DNA of 64,000 bases, from the NCBI GenBank assembly GCA_030710605.1, contig CP092879.1:46914256-46978255 (forward strand). The letters are read 5' to 3'. Under the pieces are notes generated by a model. It had not been told where the DNA came from, ran no database searches, and saw only the letters and a program-made list of their open reading frames with translations. The translations under genes were made by a program, and so were the position numbers. Source of the DNA: Cordylochernes scorpioides. Its lineage: Eukaryota; Arthropoda; Arachnida; Pseudoscorpiones; Chernetidae. Below are positions 46,930 through 57,125 of the stretch, piece after piece (the first letter of the stretch is position 1; each line of letters begins with the position of its first letter).

Positions 46930-48165
46930 AGTTCTATAGTCTATAGTGGGCCTGCCACTGAGTAGTGCTCCCAGTCTTAATGTCAAAGGCAGACGCATTC
47001 TACTTCACCCATTCATGATGGTTGTCAGATCTCAAGCTTTACAAGCTTGATAGGATTGAGTGGAGATAAGGAAGAAGAATCAGGATCGGCCTGCCACTGA
47101 GTAGTGATCCCAGTCTTAATGTCAAAGGCAGACGCATTCTACTTCACCCAGTCATGATAGTTATCAGATCTCAAGCTTTACAAGCTTGATACCCTAATAG
47201 GATTGAGTGGAGATAAGGAAGAATAATCAGGATCGGCCTGCCACTGAGTAGTACTTCCAGTCTTAATGACAAAGGCAGACGTATTCTACTTCACCCAGTC
47301 ATGATAGTTGTCAAATCTCAAGCTTTACAAGCTTGATACCCTAATAGGATTGAGTAGAGATAAGGAAGAAAAATCAGGATCGGCCTGCCACTGAGTAGTG
47401 CTCCCAGTCTTAATGGCAAAGGTAGACGCATTCTACTTCACCCAGTCATAATAGTTGTCAAATCTCAAGCTTTACAAGCTTGATACCCTAATAGGATTGA
47501 GTGGAGATAAGGAAGAAGAATCAGGATCGGCCTGCCACTGAGTAATGCTCCCAGTCTTAATGACAAAGGCGGACGCATTCTACTTCACCCAGATATGATT
47601 GAGTGGAGATAAGGAAGAAGAATCAGGATCGGCCTGCCACTGAGTAGTGCTCCCAGTCTTAATGACAAAGGTAGACGCATTCTACTTCACCCAGTCATGA
47701 TAGTTGTCAAATCTCAAGCTTTACAAGCTTGATAGCTAATATGATTGAGTGGAGATAAGGAAGAAGAATCAGGATCGACCTGCCACTGAGTAGTGCTCCC
47801 CAGTCTTAATGACAAAGGCATTCTACTTCACCCAGATAGGATTGAGTGGAGATAAGGAAGAAGAATCAGGATCGACCTGCCACTGAGTAGTGCTCCCATT
47901 CTTAATGACAAAGGCATTCTACTTCACCCAGATAGGATTGAGTGGAGATAAGGAAAAAGAATCAGGATCGACCTGCCACTGAGTAGTGCTCCCTTCTTAA
48001 TGACAAAGGCATTCAACTACACCCAGATAGGATTGAGTGGAGATAAGGAAGAAGAATCAGGATCGACCTGCCACTGAGTAGTGCTCCCATTCTTAATGAC
48101 AAAGGCATTCTACTTCACCCAGATAGGATTGAGTGGAGATAAGGAAGAAGAATCAGGATTTAGCA
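46930..48165 (+). repeat. Tandem array derived from retroposon R2, about 10 units
   Basis: 'gcctgccactgagtagtgct' type starts recur about every 145 bp, then about every 95 bp where the 'tcatgatagttgtcaaatct' part is deleted. Each unit ends 'gtggagataaggaagaagaa', the R2 tail, so head-to-tail copies of the R2 3' end have amplified. It stops about 25 bp before the second LMO exon. Confidence 0.9.
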
Positions 48166-48184
48166 GAATTGTCTGTGCGTGCAG

Positions 48185-48305
48185 GTTCTGTGTGGGTGAC
48201 AGGTTTTACCTCTACGACAACAGCGTGCTCTGCCAATATGACTACGAGGAACGGTCATTCCGTCCTGGTAGCAACAATTTCCCCCCTCGTGGTGTCGTGC
48301 TGTGA
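48185..48305 (+). CDS. LMO-type LIM-only protein, last coding exon
   Basis: Acceptor 'gtgcgtgcag', then G completing the Arg codon and FCVGDRFYLYDNSVLCQYDY, then EERSFRPGSNNFPPRGVVL and TGA at 48303-48305. It supplies the final zinc ligands of LIM2 (C and D in LCQYD) and a short divergent tail, as in LMO1/3 and Beadex. The splice from 43554 keeps the frame and joins CNH-R-FCVGD exactly as in that family. A poly(A) signal AATAAA lies at 48346-48351, so the 3' UTR may be only about 60-70 nt. Confidence 0.9.
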
Positions 48306-48345
48306 CCCCAGCTTGATGTCTCATGTACATACTGTCTATAGCATC

Positions 48346-48351
48346 AATAAA
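48346..48351 (+). terminator. Poly(A) signal of the LMO gene
   Basis: AATAAA 41 nt after the stop codon, followed by a T-rich and TTC-rich stretch at 48355-48395. Confidence 0.6.
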
Positions 48352-48454
48352 GTATTCCTTTTGTACCCCATCTTCCTCTTCTTCTTCTTTCTATGTAGCC
48401 ACAGTAGAGAAGACAAGTATTCCAAAATTTCAATCAAAAATAATTCTTGAAAAT

Positions 48455-48605
48455 AAAGATACTTCAGCCGGTAAATCTTTTTATTACTTCGACGTTTCAC
48501 CAAAAATCTTTTGTCCTCGTCAGGAGCAAATAAAAATTAAAGCATTTAGCAAGGCGTTAAAATTAAAAGTAATAAAAAGATTTACTGGCCGAAGTATCTC
48601 TATTT
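48455..48605. mobile_element. Foldback F5 with hammerhead-like centre
   Basis: Arms 'agatacttcagccggtaaat' with 'ctttttattac', and the inverted copy near 48567-48600. The minus-strand centre reads CCTGACGA...GGTGAAACGTC, with CUGACGA, GAAA and GUC present but stem I not pairing. Confidence 0.55.
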
Positions 48606-48699
48606 TCAATAAATATGAATGCGGGCCAGGCAGCCTTTATCTTTACGATAAAAAGAAATAATTAATTAAATATATAGAATGCAAAAATGTGTTTAATTA

Positions 48700-49010
48700 A
48701 TTTTACAAGTGATAATCTACAAGCATGGTAAGTGACGTAGCCAAATATTTATGATGATAAAATAACAACAGAGTAATTACAAAATTATTCAGTATCAATA
48801 TAACACATAAATTCAGTGATACGTCAACCTTAACGTATACACGAAAGAACGTGTGGCCACTGGACATGCGTCGAACTTAAAGTTGTTGTTGAGTGCTGCG
48901 CTGCCTGGAGTACAGAAGCTCATCTATGCTTCCTTTCTTCCTGTGGTGAATCTGTATAAGACCGGTGGTATTAATAAAGCTGTATGTGTATAACACAAAA
49001 ACCACGTTTA
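48700..49010. repeat. Dispersed repeat family R3, second copy
   Basis: 'gaacgtgtggccactggaca', 'gctgcgctgcctggag' and 'ctgtataagacc' match 11560-11760 in inverse orientation. A C run of about 14 lies near 49156. Confidence 0.55.
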
Positions 49011-49264
49011 TTTCGACTTTAAAAATTACATTAATTTGTTATTGGGATAGTGAGAGGGGGGCTATATCAAAATCTATGTCGATAGAAATTTTGTAAATGT
49101 CGCATTTGGCTTTGTTCAGGGGATGTCTTCTTCTTCCCTTATTCTCCACATTGCCCCCCCCCCCCCCCCGGATAATTTCAAACAGAAGGATCCACACACA
49201 ACGCCTCCATCTATATATATATATATGGAATGTCCCAATTAAAGACGAATTCTTACTTACTAAC
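49011..49264. other. Spacer with poly(C) and (TA)n
   Basis: No gene. The 75-residue minus frame includes a Gly run from the poly(C). Confidence 0.5.
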
Positions 49265-50830
49265 AAGGTACAATGATTGAGAAATAAATTAAGTATAACG
49301 ATATTGTAACAAGGTACAATGATTAGGAAAATAAATTAGGAATAACGATATTGGAACAAGGTACAATGATTGAGAAATAAATTTAAAGAGAACAATATTG
49401 GAACAAGGTACAATTATTGGGAAATAAATTTATGGAGAACAATATTGGAACAAAGTAAAATTATTGGGAAATAAATTTAAAGAGAACAATATTGGAACAA
49501 GGTACAATTATTGCGAAATAAATTTAAGGGGAAGTATATTGGAACAAGGTACAATTATGGGGAAATAAATTTAGGGAGAACAATATTGGAACAAGGTACA
49601 ATGATTGAGAAATAAATTTAAGGAGAACACTATTGGAACAAGGTATAATTATTGGGAAATAAATTAAGGAGAACAATATTGGAACAAGGTACAATTATTG
49701 GGGAATAAATTTTTGGAGAACAATATTGGAACAAAGTGAATTATTGGGAAATATATTTAAAGAGAACAATATTGGAACAAGGTACAATTATTGGGAAATA
49801 AATTTAAAGGGAAATATATTGGAACAAGGTACAATTATTGGGAAATAAATTTATGGGGAAGTATATTGGAACAAGGAACAATTATTGGGAAATAAATTTA
49901 GGGAGAACAATATTGGAACAAGGTACAATGATTGAGAAATAAATTTAAGGAGAACACTATTGGAACAAGGTACAATTATAGGGAAATATATTAAGGAGAA
50001 CAATATTGGAACAAGGTGTAATTATTGGGGAATAAATTTAAGGAGAACAATATTGGAACAAGGTACAATTATTAGGAAGAAAAATAAAGGAGAAGGATAT
50101 TGGAACAAGGTACAATTATTGGGAAATAAATTTAAGGAGAACAATATTGGAACAAGGTACTATTATTAGGAAGATAAATAAAGGAGAAGGATATTGGAAC
50201 AAGGTACAATTATTGGGAAATAAAGAGAACAATATTGGAACAAGGTACAATTATTGGGAAAATAAATTTAAGGAGAACAATTTTGGAACAAGGTTCCATT
50301 ATTGGGAAATAAATTTAAGGAGAACAATTTTGGAACAAGGTACAATAATTAGGAAGATAAATTAAGGACAACAATATTGGAACAAGGTACAATTATTGGG
50401 ATGATAAATTAAGGGAACGATATTGGAACAAGGTACAATGATTGGTAAATGAAGAGAACGATATTGGAACAAGGTACAATGAATGGGAAATAAAGAGAAC
50501 AATATTGGAACAAGGTACAATGATTGGTAAATAAAGAGAACAATATTGGAACAAGGTACAATTATTGGGAAAATAAATTTAAGGAGAACAATTTTGGAAC
50601 AAGGTACAATAATTAGGAAGATATATTAAGGAGAACAATATTGGAACAAGGTACAATTATTGGGAAGATAAATTAAGGGGAACGATATTGGAACAAGGTA
50701 CAATTATTGGTAAATAAAGAGAACGATATTGGAACAAGGTACAATTATTGGGAAAATAAATTAAGTAAAACGATATTGATATATAGGAAGATAAAAGAAA
50801 ACAATATTGGGAAAGAGGCAATGATTAAAA
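49265..50830 (+). repeat. 47-bp minisatellite, about 33 units
   Basis: The unit contains 'attggaacaaggtacaat', then 'tattgggaaataaatttaag', then 'gagaacaat'. Spacing is 47 bp (49448, 49495), with shortened units lacking 'aaattta' near 50220 and 50450-50730. Repeat-derived frames of the type NIGTRYNYWE are not genes. Confidence 0.95.
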
Positions 50831-50842
50831 GAAAGTTATAAT

Positions 50843-51193
50843 ATGATGCACTAGCGCGCCATCTGTTATCAAAATTCAATTGCGGAAGAGCGATTTCTCG
50901 AAGCCTATTATATATTTTAAAATGTATGTAATTCTACTGTCCTCAAAGCTTATGTCCATAGTTCTTCTAAAATACCCATTCAAAGAGTCTATCAACAGCA
51001 TCACTATAAAAGGAAGTTCCAAATATGCAATATAACAGCGGTATGGTAGATTAAACTGGCGAAACCGCTGAGAGGGTTCACCACTGATGAGCCAGGCCCT
51101 CTCATTAATTTTTCCATTGCAGTAAGGGCAGTAGAAATTGTTCAATATCAAAAAGAATCTTACGCCTTTAAAATAGTTTTGAATTTTGATAAA
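50843..51193 (+). mobile_element. Foldback element carrying rearranged hammerhead, copy 2
   Basis: Starts 'gatgcactagcgcgccatct' and ends 'aatagttttgaattttgata'. The left arm is partly replaced (50885-50985); the core from 50995 to 51135 is nearly identical to copy 1. Confidence 0.7.
51037..51103 (+). ncRNA. Hammerhead core in non-circular strand order, copy 2
   Basis: AGCGG (51037-41) + UA + UGGU (44-47); CUGGC (56-60) + GAAA (61-64) + CCGCT (65-69); ACCA (80-83) + CUGAUGA (84-90) + GCCAG (91-95). All core bases are as in copy 1. The extra helix is GAGAGGG (70-76) with CCCTCTC (97-103). At its second position from the outside an A-T replaces the G-C of copy 1, and the outermost pair is G-C where copy 1 has A against C, so pairing is kept or improved. 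Confidence 0.6.
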
Positions 51194-52106
51194 AGAAAGT
51201 TAAATTATAAACCAAAGGTCAATTCTTTAAATATTAATTCAGAGAACCATTATATAACACCAAATATATTTATAAGGAAGATAGGCTGTGAAAAGAATAT
51301 TGCAACAAAGAAAAACGTTAAAAGAAGAGAGAAAAATAATATAAATAAACAAGGATATATGCAAATTATTTCTGTATATAATTCATCTTTTTTTCTGTAG
51401 CGGTGTTAAATGATTCTTGAAGATCCGTTCAGTTCTCTCTTTCTCTAAAACCCTCGTTGAAATTCATTCCATATTAAAAAAACTCCCATTGCCCCTGTAC
51501 AAGTTTTACAAGGCTGCGTAAAGAGAAGAAACATTGAAAAAAGAGAGCCATATGTAAATGGATATGTAAATGACGATCACCTGTAAATAATTAACTCAAT
51601 TTTACTAAGTAATTATGCACCTGGGTGAATTCTGTGTAGGGCATAGGTCCCCAATAAAAGTCTTGTTGCTGTTAAAAGATACTCTTGAAACTTGGTCAAA
51701 AGAAGATGTAAACGACGTTTCACTCGTCAAAGGACAACTACCTGGACTTTAAAAGTAAGTTACATCTTGCTCTCATCTTGTTAACCTATTGTGATGTTGA
51801 AATTGACAATCGCAGATATTTCTACGATATTTGATATGTAGATATTTGCATAGAGTTTTAGTATTGTTTATGCTAATTGACATATCTGCCTATATAGCGC
51901 GGTTTTGTTGGATTGTTAGTTGGTTAGCGGTTATTGGATAGGGCAGGCTTGGCGTGAGCTGCTGATGTACATATAATTTGATCTCTTTGTCCTTCTTTTA
52001 TACCTTTAGGTAATAAAGGATCTTTCTCTTCCTCTACGACTCCATAAATTTTCTTTCAACTGTGTACTTAGTAGCATATTGTTCTATTTGTTATATATGA
52101 TTACAT
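51194..52106. other. Spacer, nothing recognised
   Basis: The frame at 51179-51400 starts in the foldback arm and is Lys/Asn-rich noise. The rest has no recognised family. Confidence 0.5.
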
Positions 52107-52195
52107 AGTCTCTAGGTAAACGCTTCTCAGTTTACCAAGGCTGGTGTCATGGCTTTGATACCAACCTGAGTCTGCTAGTTTGCAGAGACGGTCAA
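52107..52195 (+). mobile_element. F3 fragment
   Basis: 'gtctctaggtaaacgcttct' and 'ggctttgataccaacctgag' match the segment downstream of the ribozyme at 63335-63378; the ribozyme itself is absent. Confidence 0.5.
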
Positions 52196-52225
52196 TATAT
52201 AGTGCTTAGTTTTAACGTCTATATT

Positions 52226-52294
52226 AATTAAGGAGGATCAGAAGATGAGTTTCTTTTATAATAAAAGAAACTCATCTTCTGATCCTCCTTAATT
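52226..52294. repeat. Perfect palindrome, 33-bp arms with 3-nt loop
   Basis: Left arm 52226-52258 (aattaaggaggatcag...) and right arm 52262-52294 are exact complements. The flanks share 'aacgtctatatt' (52214 and 52328). Would extrude as a cruciform or give an RNA hairpin. Confidence 0.85.
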
Positions 52295-52340
52295 GATATA
52301 CCTTACTAGAAGAGTCTTTACCCTTAAACGTCTATATTGT

Positions 52341-52878
52341 TAGGAGAGGCGACCTTTATAGATCAATTTCCTTTCGGCAAAATTTCTATCCATATTTATA
52401 ATTATATATAAACAATTGTGAACGTCGTTGGTATCCCACAACGTTATCAAGTGACTGATTACATGAATAGTGACTGATTACTGATTATATGCGAATTTTG
52501 GCGTGTTGTCTTGCTTCAATAGTTGTAAGACTATTTTCTGTTATCATGATACAATTTGGTGAACTATTTAATCAAAAATATCGTGAGATAGATAATAGTA
52601 TAGTAATTTTGCTTCATCCCGAGAGCTTATACCATTCTAAACAAACTGAATTCGAATTTGTTTACAAAAGATCATTAAAGACAGAAGACCTTTATAAAAG
52701 ATCATAATACGGCTAACAATATCTTAGTAAAAAATAACCATATAGATGATGTTTATTTTCAACCCAAAATAATTATTTTTATTACTGTCAGAGCTAACCA
52801 TAGTAAGTTGACAGTATACGTTCCTTTGGAGAGATCTCAGTGACGCACAAAGATGTTTATTACATAACTGGGCAGGCC
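52341..52878. other. Spacer, includes 3' flank of the RPS29 retrocopy
   Basis: A 72-residue frame at 52489-52707 matches nothing I know. On minus, AATAAA near 52859 follows the RPS29 stop. Confidence 0.45.
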
Positions 52879-53041
52879 TTAGTCCAGCTTCTTGAAGCCA
52901 ATGTCTGCAGCGTATTGTCTGAAGTACCTATGGCAGATGTTGAGGGCATACTTACTGATGATACCGTGGTGGTTGGTACAAACACGGCAATAGCGAGATC
53001 CAGGTCCTTGGGTGAGAATACCAGATATTTTGGTGGCCCAT
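52879..53041 (-). pseudogene. RPS29: Processed pseudogene of ribosomal protein S29
   Basis: On minus, ATG at 53041 opens [12 protein letters not shown]. Then an 8-nt deletion shifts frame, and the sequence continues as [20 protein letters not shown] and [16 protein letters not shown] before TAA (52881-52879). This is the small zinc-ribbon protein of the 40S subunit (56 residues in the family) without introns. The second zinc pair is also damaged (CRQC-type now CHRY). An AATAAA about 15-20 nt after the stop is the old poly(A) signal, so this is a retrocopy made by LINE machinery. The + strand frame at 52840-53046 is its shadow. Confidence 0.85.
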
Positions 53042-53107
53042 TATGAGATATAGTCTTCTTCTCAGTGGCATATGCCTTGACGTCAACAAGTTTTATCTAT
53101 CTATTTA

Positions 53108-53313
53108 CACTCATGGACAAAACTTAAGGAAGTTGTACCTTTTAGCATGTATATCGGGATTCAGACAATAACTTTAAAAGATATTACAGTGACCTTTATT
53201 GAAGACACACGTGATAAACAAGTGTGAACAAAATTGTCTCTGTCTTCTTCCAAAAAAACAGACCTCCGAAGACATCAAAGACTTTCCACTTCTTCAAGTT
53301 TTGTCCATGAGTT
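53108..53313. mobile_element. Tc1/mariner-type MITE (copy g)
   Basis: Starts CACTCATGGACAAAACTTAA, ends 'aagttttgtccatgagttt'. Best-preserved left repeat. Confidence 0.7.
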
Positions 53314-53860
53314 TAAATTATAGTTGAGACATTGAATAACTTCGTGCCCTAAAATTATAATCACAATAACATTCGAGCCTATCTTTCAAAAGTCTGTAAT
53401 AACTCTTTCGATTAAATTCCAATATATTGCTGTCATTGGTCAAAAATAAAATAATATATTTGTGGCTCATAGAGGTGACATCATCTGATAGAATTTGTGT
53501 AAAAACTCAGATGTATATAAAATCATTATAGAATTCTCAACCTTTGCTTATATAAAATTGGAACGTAGCTGTATATACCTATCTATGATACTACATCCTA
53601 TATAGATTGAAAAAAAGTTTTTATTTTATTTAAAAGAGAATTATAATCCTATAATATTAGTTTACGCAAAACAACACACATACAACAATACAACACACAA
53701 ACAACAATACAACAACACAACATATATTTTGAATCATTCACATGTACCTTGTTTAATACATCAATTATTGATTATATCTATAGGGAAGGTTATAATAAAC
53801 TTAATTATATACTATTGTCGTATGTGAATAAATACAATACATGATAATAAATCATCAGGG
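53314..53860. other. AT-rich spacer
   Basis: Contains a short ACA-rich stretch (53671-53720). Nothing else. Confidence 0.5.
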
Positions 53861-54054
53861 ACATATAAACACTCTCGGACTGTTGGTCGTCTTTTTTTTT
53901 TTTTAAGGCGACAGATAGAATTTTGTTCACACTTGGTCATCTCGTATGTCTTCAATAAAGGTCAATGTTTATCAAATAACTTTCAGAGTTATTATCTCAA
54001 TCCTGAAATATATGCTTAAAGGTACAACTTCCTTAAATTTTGTCCACATGAGTG
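53861..54054. mobile_element. Tc1/mariner-type MITE (copy h), left end decayed
   Basis: 'cttcaataaaggtcaatg', 'ggtacaacttccttaaattt' and final 'catgagtg' match the family; the left repeat is poor (cactctcggac). Confidence 0.55.
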
Positions 54055-54539
54055 TTTATTCTATTTTATTATTTAGATCCATTATATTAAATAATTATTT
54101 TAAACGATGTTTCGTTTTTATATAAAAACACAATATGTAAATATATATTTTATTATTTCGAAAAAAAGGTAAAATTCTTTTTGAATATTGCCAATATATA
54201 TTGGGTATAAGATATTCCAGTAAGGAAAGCATACATATACACTAAAATCATAAATTTATATTTAAAAATGGATATAATAAAATTGATTAGAATAATGACA
54301 TTCATATTAACTTCCAAGAGTTTCCAAGAAACGACCAAAAGTTACATTTATAACTAAAATTCACATTTTAAATATATAGAAAATATATTCAAATTAAAAT
54401 TGTAATTTAAAAATCCACACACACATCTAATCACAAGAAAATTACAAGTAAATACATCCTAAACATTCCCATTGCTTTTCAAAAATTGAGAAAAAAGAAA
54501 AAAAAAGTGTTTTAAGAAAGAAAAGAAGATTGGTATTTG
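54055..54539. other. AT-rich spacer
   Basis: Nothing recognised; the minus 61-residue frame is low complexity. Confidence 0.5.
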
Positions 54540-55640
54540 CACGATGCCTCAATATTTGCCTTAGCGTCCAATATAAACAGACATTTAAACCAAAATGGAC
54601 GACTTTATTGATCTAGAAAATCAAATCTTGATGCCAATTAGGGTAAAAACTCTGGCGTCAGAAAGACTTGAGAAGAATTCCTTCTATCGCCTGCGGGAGT
54701 GGCTACGTCCATTATACTAATTACCATACAAAGAGCAATGGCATGTAAGGATCAGTACGAACACCAGTTTGCCATTTTCAGCTTAGATTTTTCTTCATCC
54801 CAATTCGCTACTGAGTAAAAGGGATTAGGCTTTTTAAAAACTAAGCCTACTCAATTAAAATCCTTTCTCCCTAAACCTAATTTGACAGGAGCTTTTCGTT
54901 TGGTTGCATTAGGCTTAACGGAACATTTAAAAAAAAAATATATATATATATATCATGGTTTTGGTCAAAAATAAAAATATATATTATCTATGATTGCTTT
55001 AGGGGGGAAAATAACTAACCTTTCTCTCTTCTTCCTTTTATTTAATCTTTTTTTTCTTATATTTTTCTCTAATTAAGGCGCTTTTTTTTCTTTCTTAAAG
55101 CTGCCAAACTACTGGCAAAAATCGACCCGCCTCAAGCTCATTAATTAAATAGCGAAGATATAATAATTAGTTCATTAATTAGAATAATTAAAACCCTTTT
55201 TCAAAACAAAAATTTGAAGAGAGAAAAAAAAATTTGGAAGGAGCTCAACTCGTTAAATTGGAAATTCTGTTTGATGAGAGATTTAAAAATTTCCAAAATA
55301 AATAAAGCTTCACAAAAAAACTAATTAAAACGGGTATTTACACTCTTTGGAATTAGCAAGTTCTTTTAATTTGGCTGGCTAGCCTGAAAAATGCTTCTCA
55401 TCATACCATAAAATATAAATTAGCACCTCTGTTAATTAAAATTTAGTTGGCGCCATTTTTTCCCGCCTTCCCAATGAACCAGACGACGACAACAACCAAG
55501 GATAATCCGGGTAGTTTGGAAAAAGTAGGCTTAGGTTTCATTTCCTTTAATAACCTTTTCTTCGAAATTCGGTTGCTATTTTTTTTTTACCTTAGTTTAT
55601 TTCTTTTTTCCTTTTAATAACTCGTATAGATAACAGAAAT
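54540..55640. promoter_or_regulatory. Repeat-free block rich in TAATTA sites, candidate enhancer
   Basis: None of the window's repeat families occur in this 1.1 kb. Homeodomain-type TAATTA/ATTAATTA cores cluster at 55070-55200 and 55430-55445, with TTCCCGCC (E2F-like) at about 55460. An inverted 'attaggc...gcctaat' theme recurs around 54825-54910. No coding frame. Calling it regulatory is inference. Confidence 0.3.
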
Positions 55641-55837
55641 AATTATAGTTTTGTTATTTGTAAAATTGTGTGTATATATATAAGGACATACAATATAAAT
55701 ATTATAATTTATAGGATTGCGTTCTATATTTATTATATTAAGTAATATAAAAATATTTTCTATCACTTTAAACAAAACATGCAATTAATTTTATGTGTAT
55801 ATTATACTCACTTATCATGTATATATATTTTTAGATA
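55641..55837. other. AT-rich spacer
   Basis: Nothing recognised. Confidence 0.45.
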
Positions 55838-55970
55838 ATAAAAAGGCATATATTGGATTAAATAAAAGTTTATTTGCCAATGTATTGACAAAGGTTGGCA
55901 TTCAGCCAACCAAAATATTGGCAAATAAACCTTTTATTCAATACAATATATGCCTTTTTATTATCCAATG
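55838..55970. mobile_element. F4 foldback, second large copy
   Basis: 'aaaaaggcatatattgga' and 'ccaatatatgcctttttatt' form the arms; the centre reads 'ttgacaaaggttggcattca', matching the UUGACGA-like core of 40753-40940 with changes. Confidence 0.7.
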
Positions 55971-56084
55971 ATTTAAATATGGATTTCTCTATATACAGAA
56001 TGTATATTTAAGTGAGTAATAGATACCCATAAATTATTTGTAAAAGGAAAAATAAAAATCAGGTAAAAAATTTATTTTAATTTT

Positions 56085-56145
56085 GAATTTGCAAGTTTCG
56101 AGCAAATATACTGCTCTTCAACGGGCTAATACTCTATGTACATAT
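56085..56145 (-). repeat. F6 repeat fragment (GTTGAAGAGC...GCTCGAAAC)
   Basis: On minus: CCCGTTGAAGAGC, a loop, GCTCGAAACTTGC. Same motif as 56735-56905 and, weaker, 61828-61865. A stem followed by GAAA as in hammerhead stem II, but C3 of the core is replaced. Confidence 0.5.
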
Positions 56146-56159
56146 ATATAGAAAAATAA

Positions 56160-56650
56160 GAAAAAAATAGAAAAAAAGGTCAGGTGTTGATATTAGAAAT
56201 AAAATAAGCATATCCTGACTGCTCAAATGAACATTTTTAGATGGCAGAGCGCCATCTAGTAAAACAAAAATCAACTAAACGTTGATTTAACTTGTCGCCT
56301 GATATTTCGCCAGCCCATTTTCTTGATAAATCAAGAAAGGTCGACCTCTAACACATTTGGGCTGTTGGTCCTCGTCAGCGTGGTGCAGACTTTACCTCTA
56401 CGCCCAAAATTTGGTCACAGAGGCTTCCTGAGAAATCAAGAAATGGGTATTTGAGGCAAAGTTTGCGTAAATATGCTGTTCATGCGAATAAATAAGAAAA
56501 ATAGAAAAAAAGGTCAGGTGTTGATATTACTGTAAGACAAAATAGGCATATTCTGACAGCTTATATCAGTATTTCAATTTAAATCAACGTTTAGTTGATT
56601 TTGATTCTACTAGATGGCGCCCCCTGCCATCTAAAATAATCATGTTATCA
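56160..56650. mobile_element. F1 hammerhead repeats, two inverted copies
   Basis: The left copy is in reverse ('ggtcaggtgttgatatta', 'gagcgccatctagt'); the right copy starts again at 56500 and ends 'ctagatggcgccccctgcc'. The ribozyme in between is at 56345-56383. Confidence 0.65.
56345..56383 (-). ncRNA. Hammerhead ribozyme (F1), inactive
   Basis: Minus: CCACG + CTGACGA + GGACCAACAGCCC, then AAAT where GAAA is required. Stem I partner is lost. Confidence 0.55.
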
Positions 56651-56734
56651 GTAAGGATATACCTACTATCTAGTGACATACCTACTAAAATATAATAAAG
56701 TTTTTACTTTTAGTTACAAATATTTTCTCACAAT

Positions 56735-56905
56735 GAGTATCTTTTTATTTAAAAAACGCTAGCTTTCAAGCGTTAATCGCTCTTCAACGGGCTTAATATA
56801 ATATCGACTTGATCCCACCAGAAATATTTACAAAAACAAACGCTTGAAAGCTAGCGTTTTTTTCAATAAAAAGATACTCATTGTGAGAAAATATTTGTAA
56901 TTTTA
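56735..56905. mobile_element. F6 foldback
   Basis: Arms 'atgagtatctttttatt' + 'aaacgctagctttcaagcg' and their complement at 56833-56890. The centre on minus: GTTGAAGAGCG-ATTAA-CGCTTGAAAGC. Confidence 0.65.
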
Positions 56906-57125
56906 AAACTTTTTCACAATTTTATCATGAATAGAGACTATATTCTCTGGAATATCACGAAGTAACCCTATATATAGCGTACTCTGTGAGAATAGAAATA
57001 TTCAATACTATTGTTTAATATATAACTTGTACAATTAGTAATGTTTTTATTTTAATATTGATTCAAGGGATAATTTTATCGAAAAATATTCTTAATAGCC
57101 ATTTAAAATTTATTTTACTTTTGTA
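56906..57125. other. AT-rich spacer
   Basis: Nothing recognised. Confidence 0.45.

Larger units (their letters stand above)
43555..48184 (+). other. LMO intron (4.6 kb)
   Basis: Begins GTGGGT and ends GTGCAG. Filled with a MITE, a 115-bp repeat, the F2 hammerhead repeat and an R2-derived array; 43970-45600 has only a piece of R2 (44540-44640, minus) and otherwise AT-rich unrecognised sequence. Confidence 0.85.

Noticed and set aside
49960..50365. Open frames of NIGTRYNYWE-type repeats
   Set aside because: Pure translation of the 47-bp minisatellite, which is not frame-preserving along the array.
52840..53046. A 68-residue + strand frame
   Set aside because: Antisense shadow of the RPS29 retrocopy.
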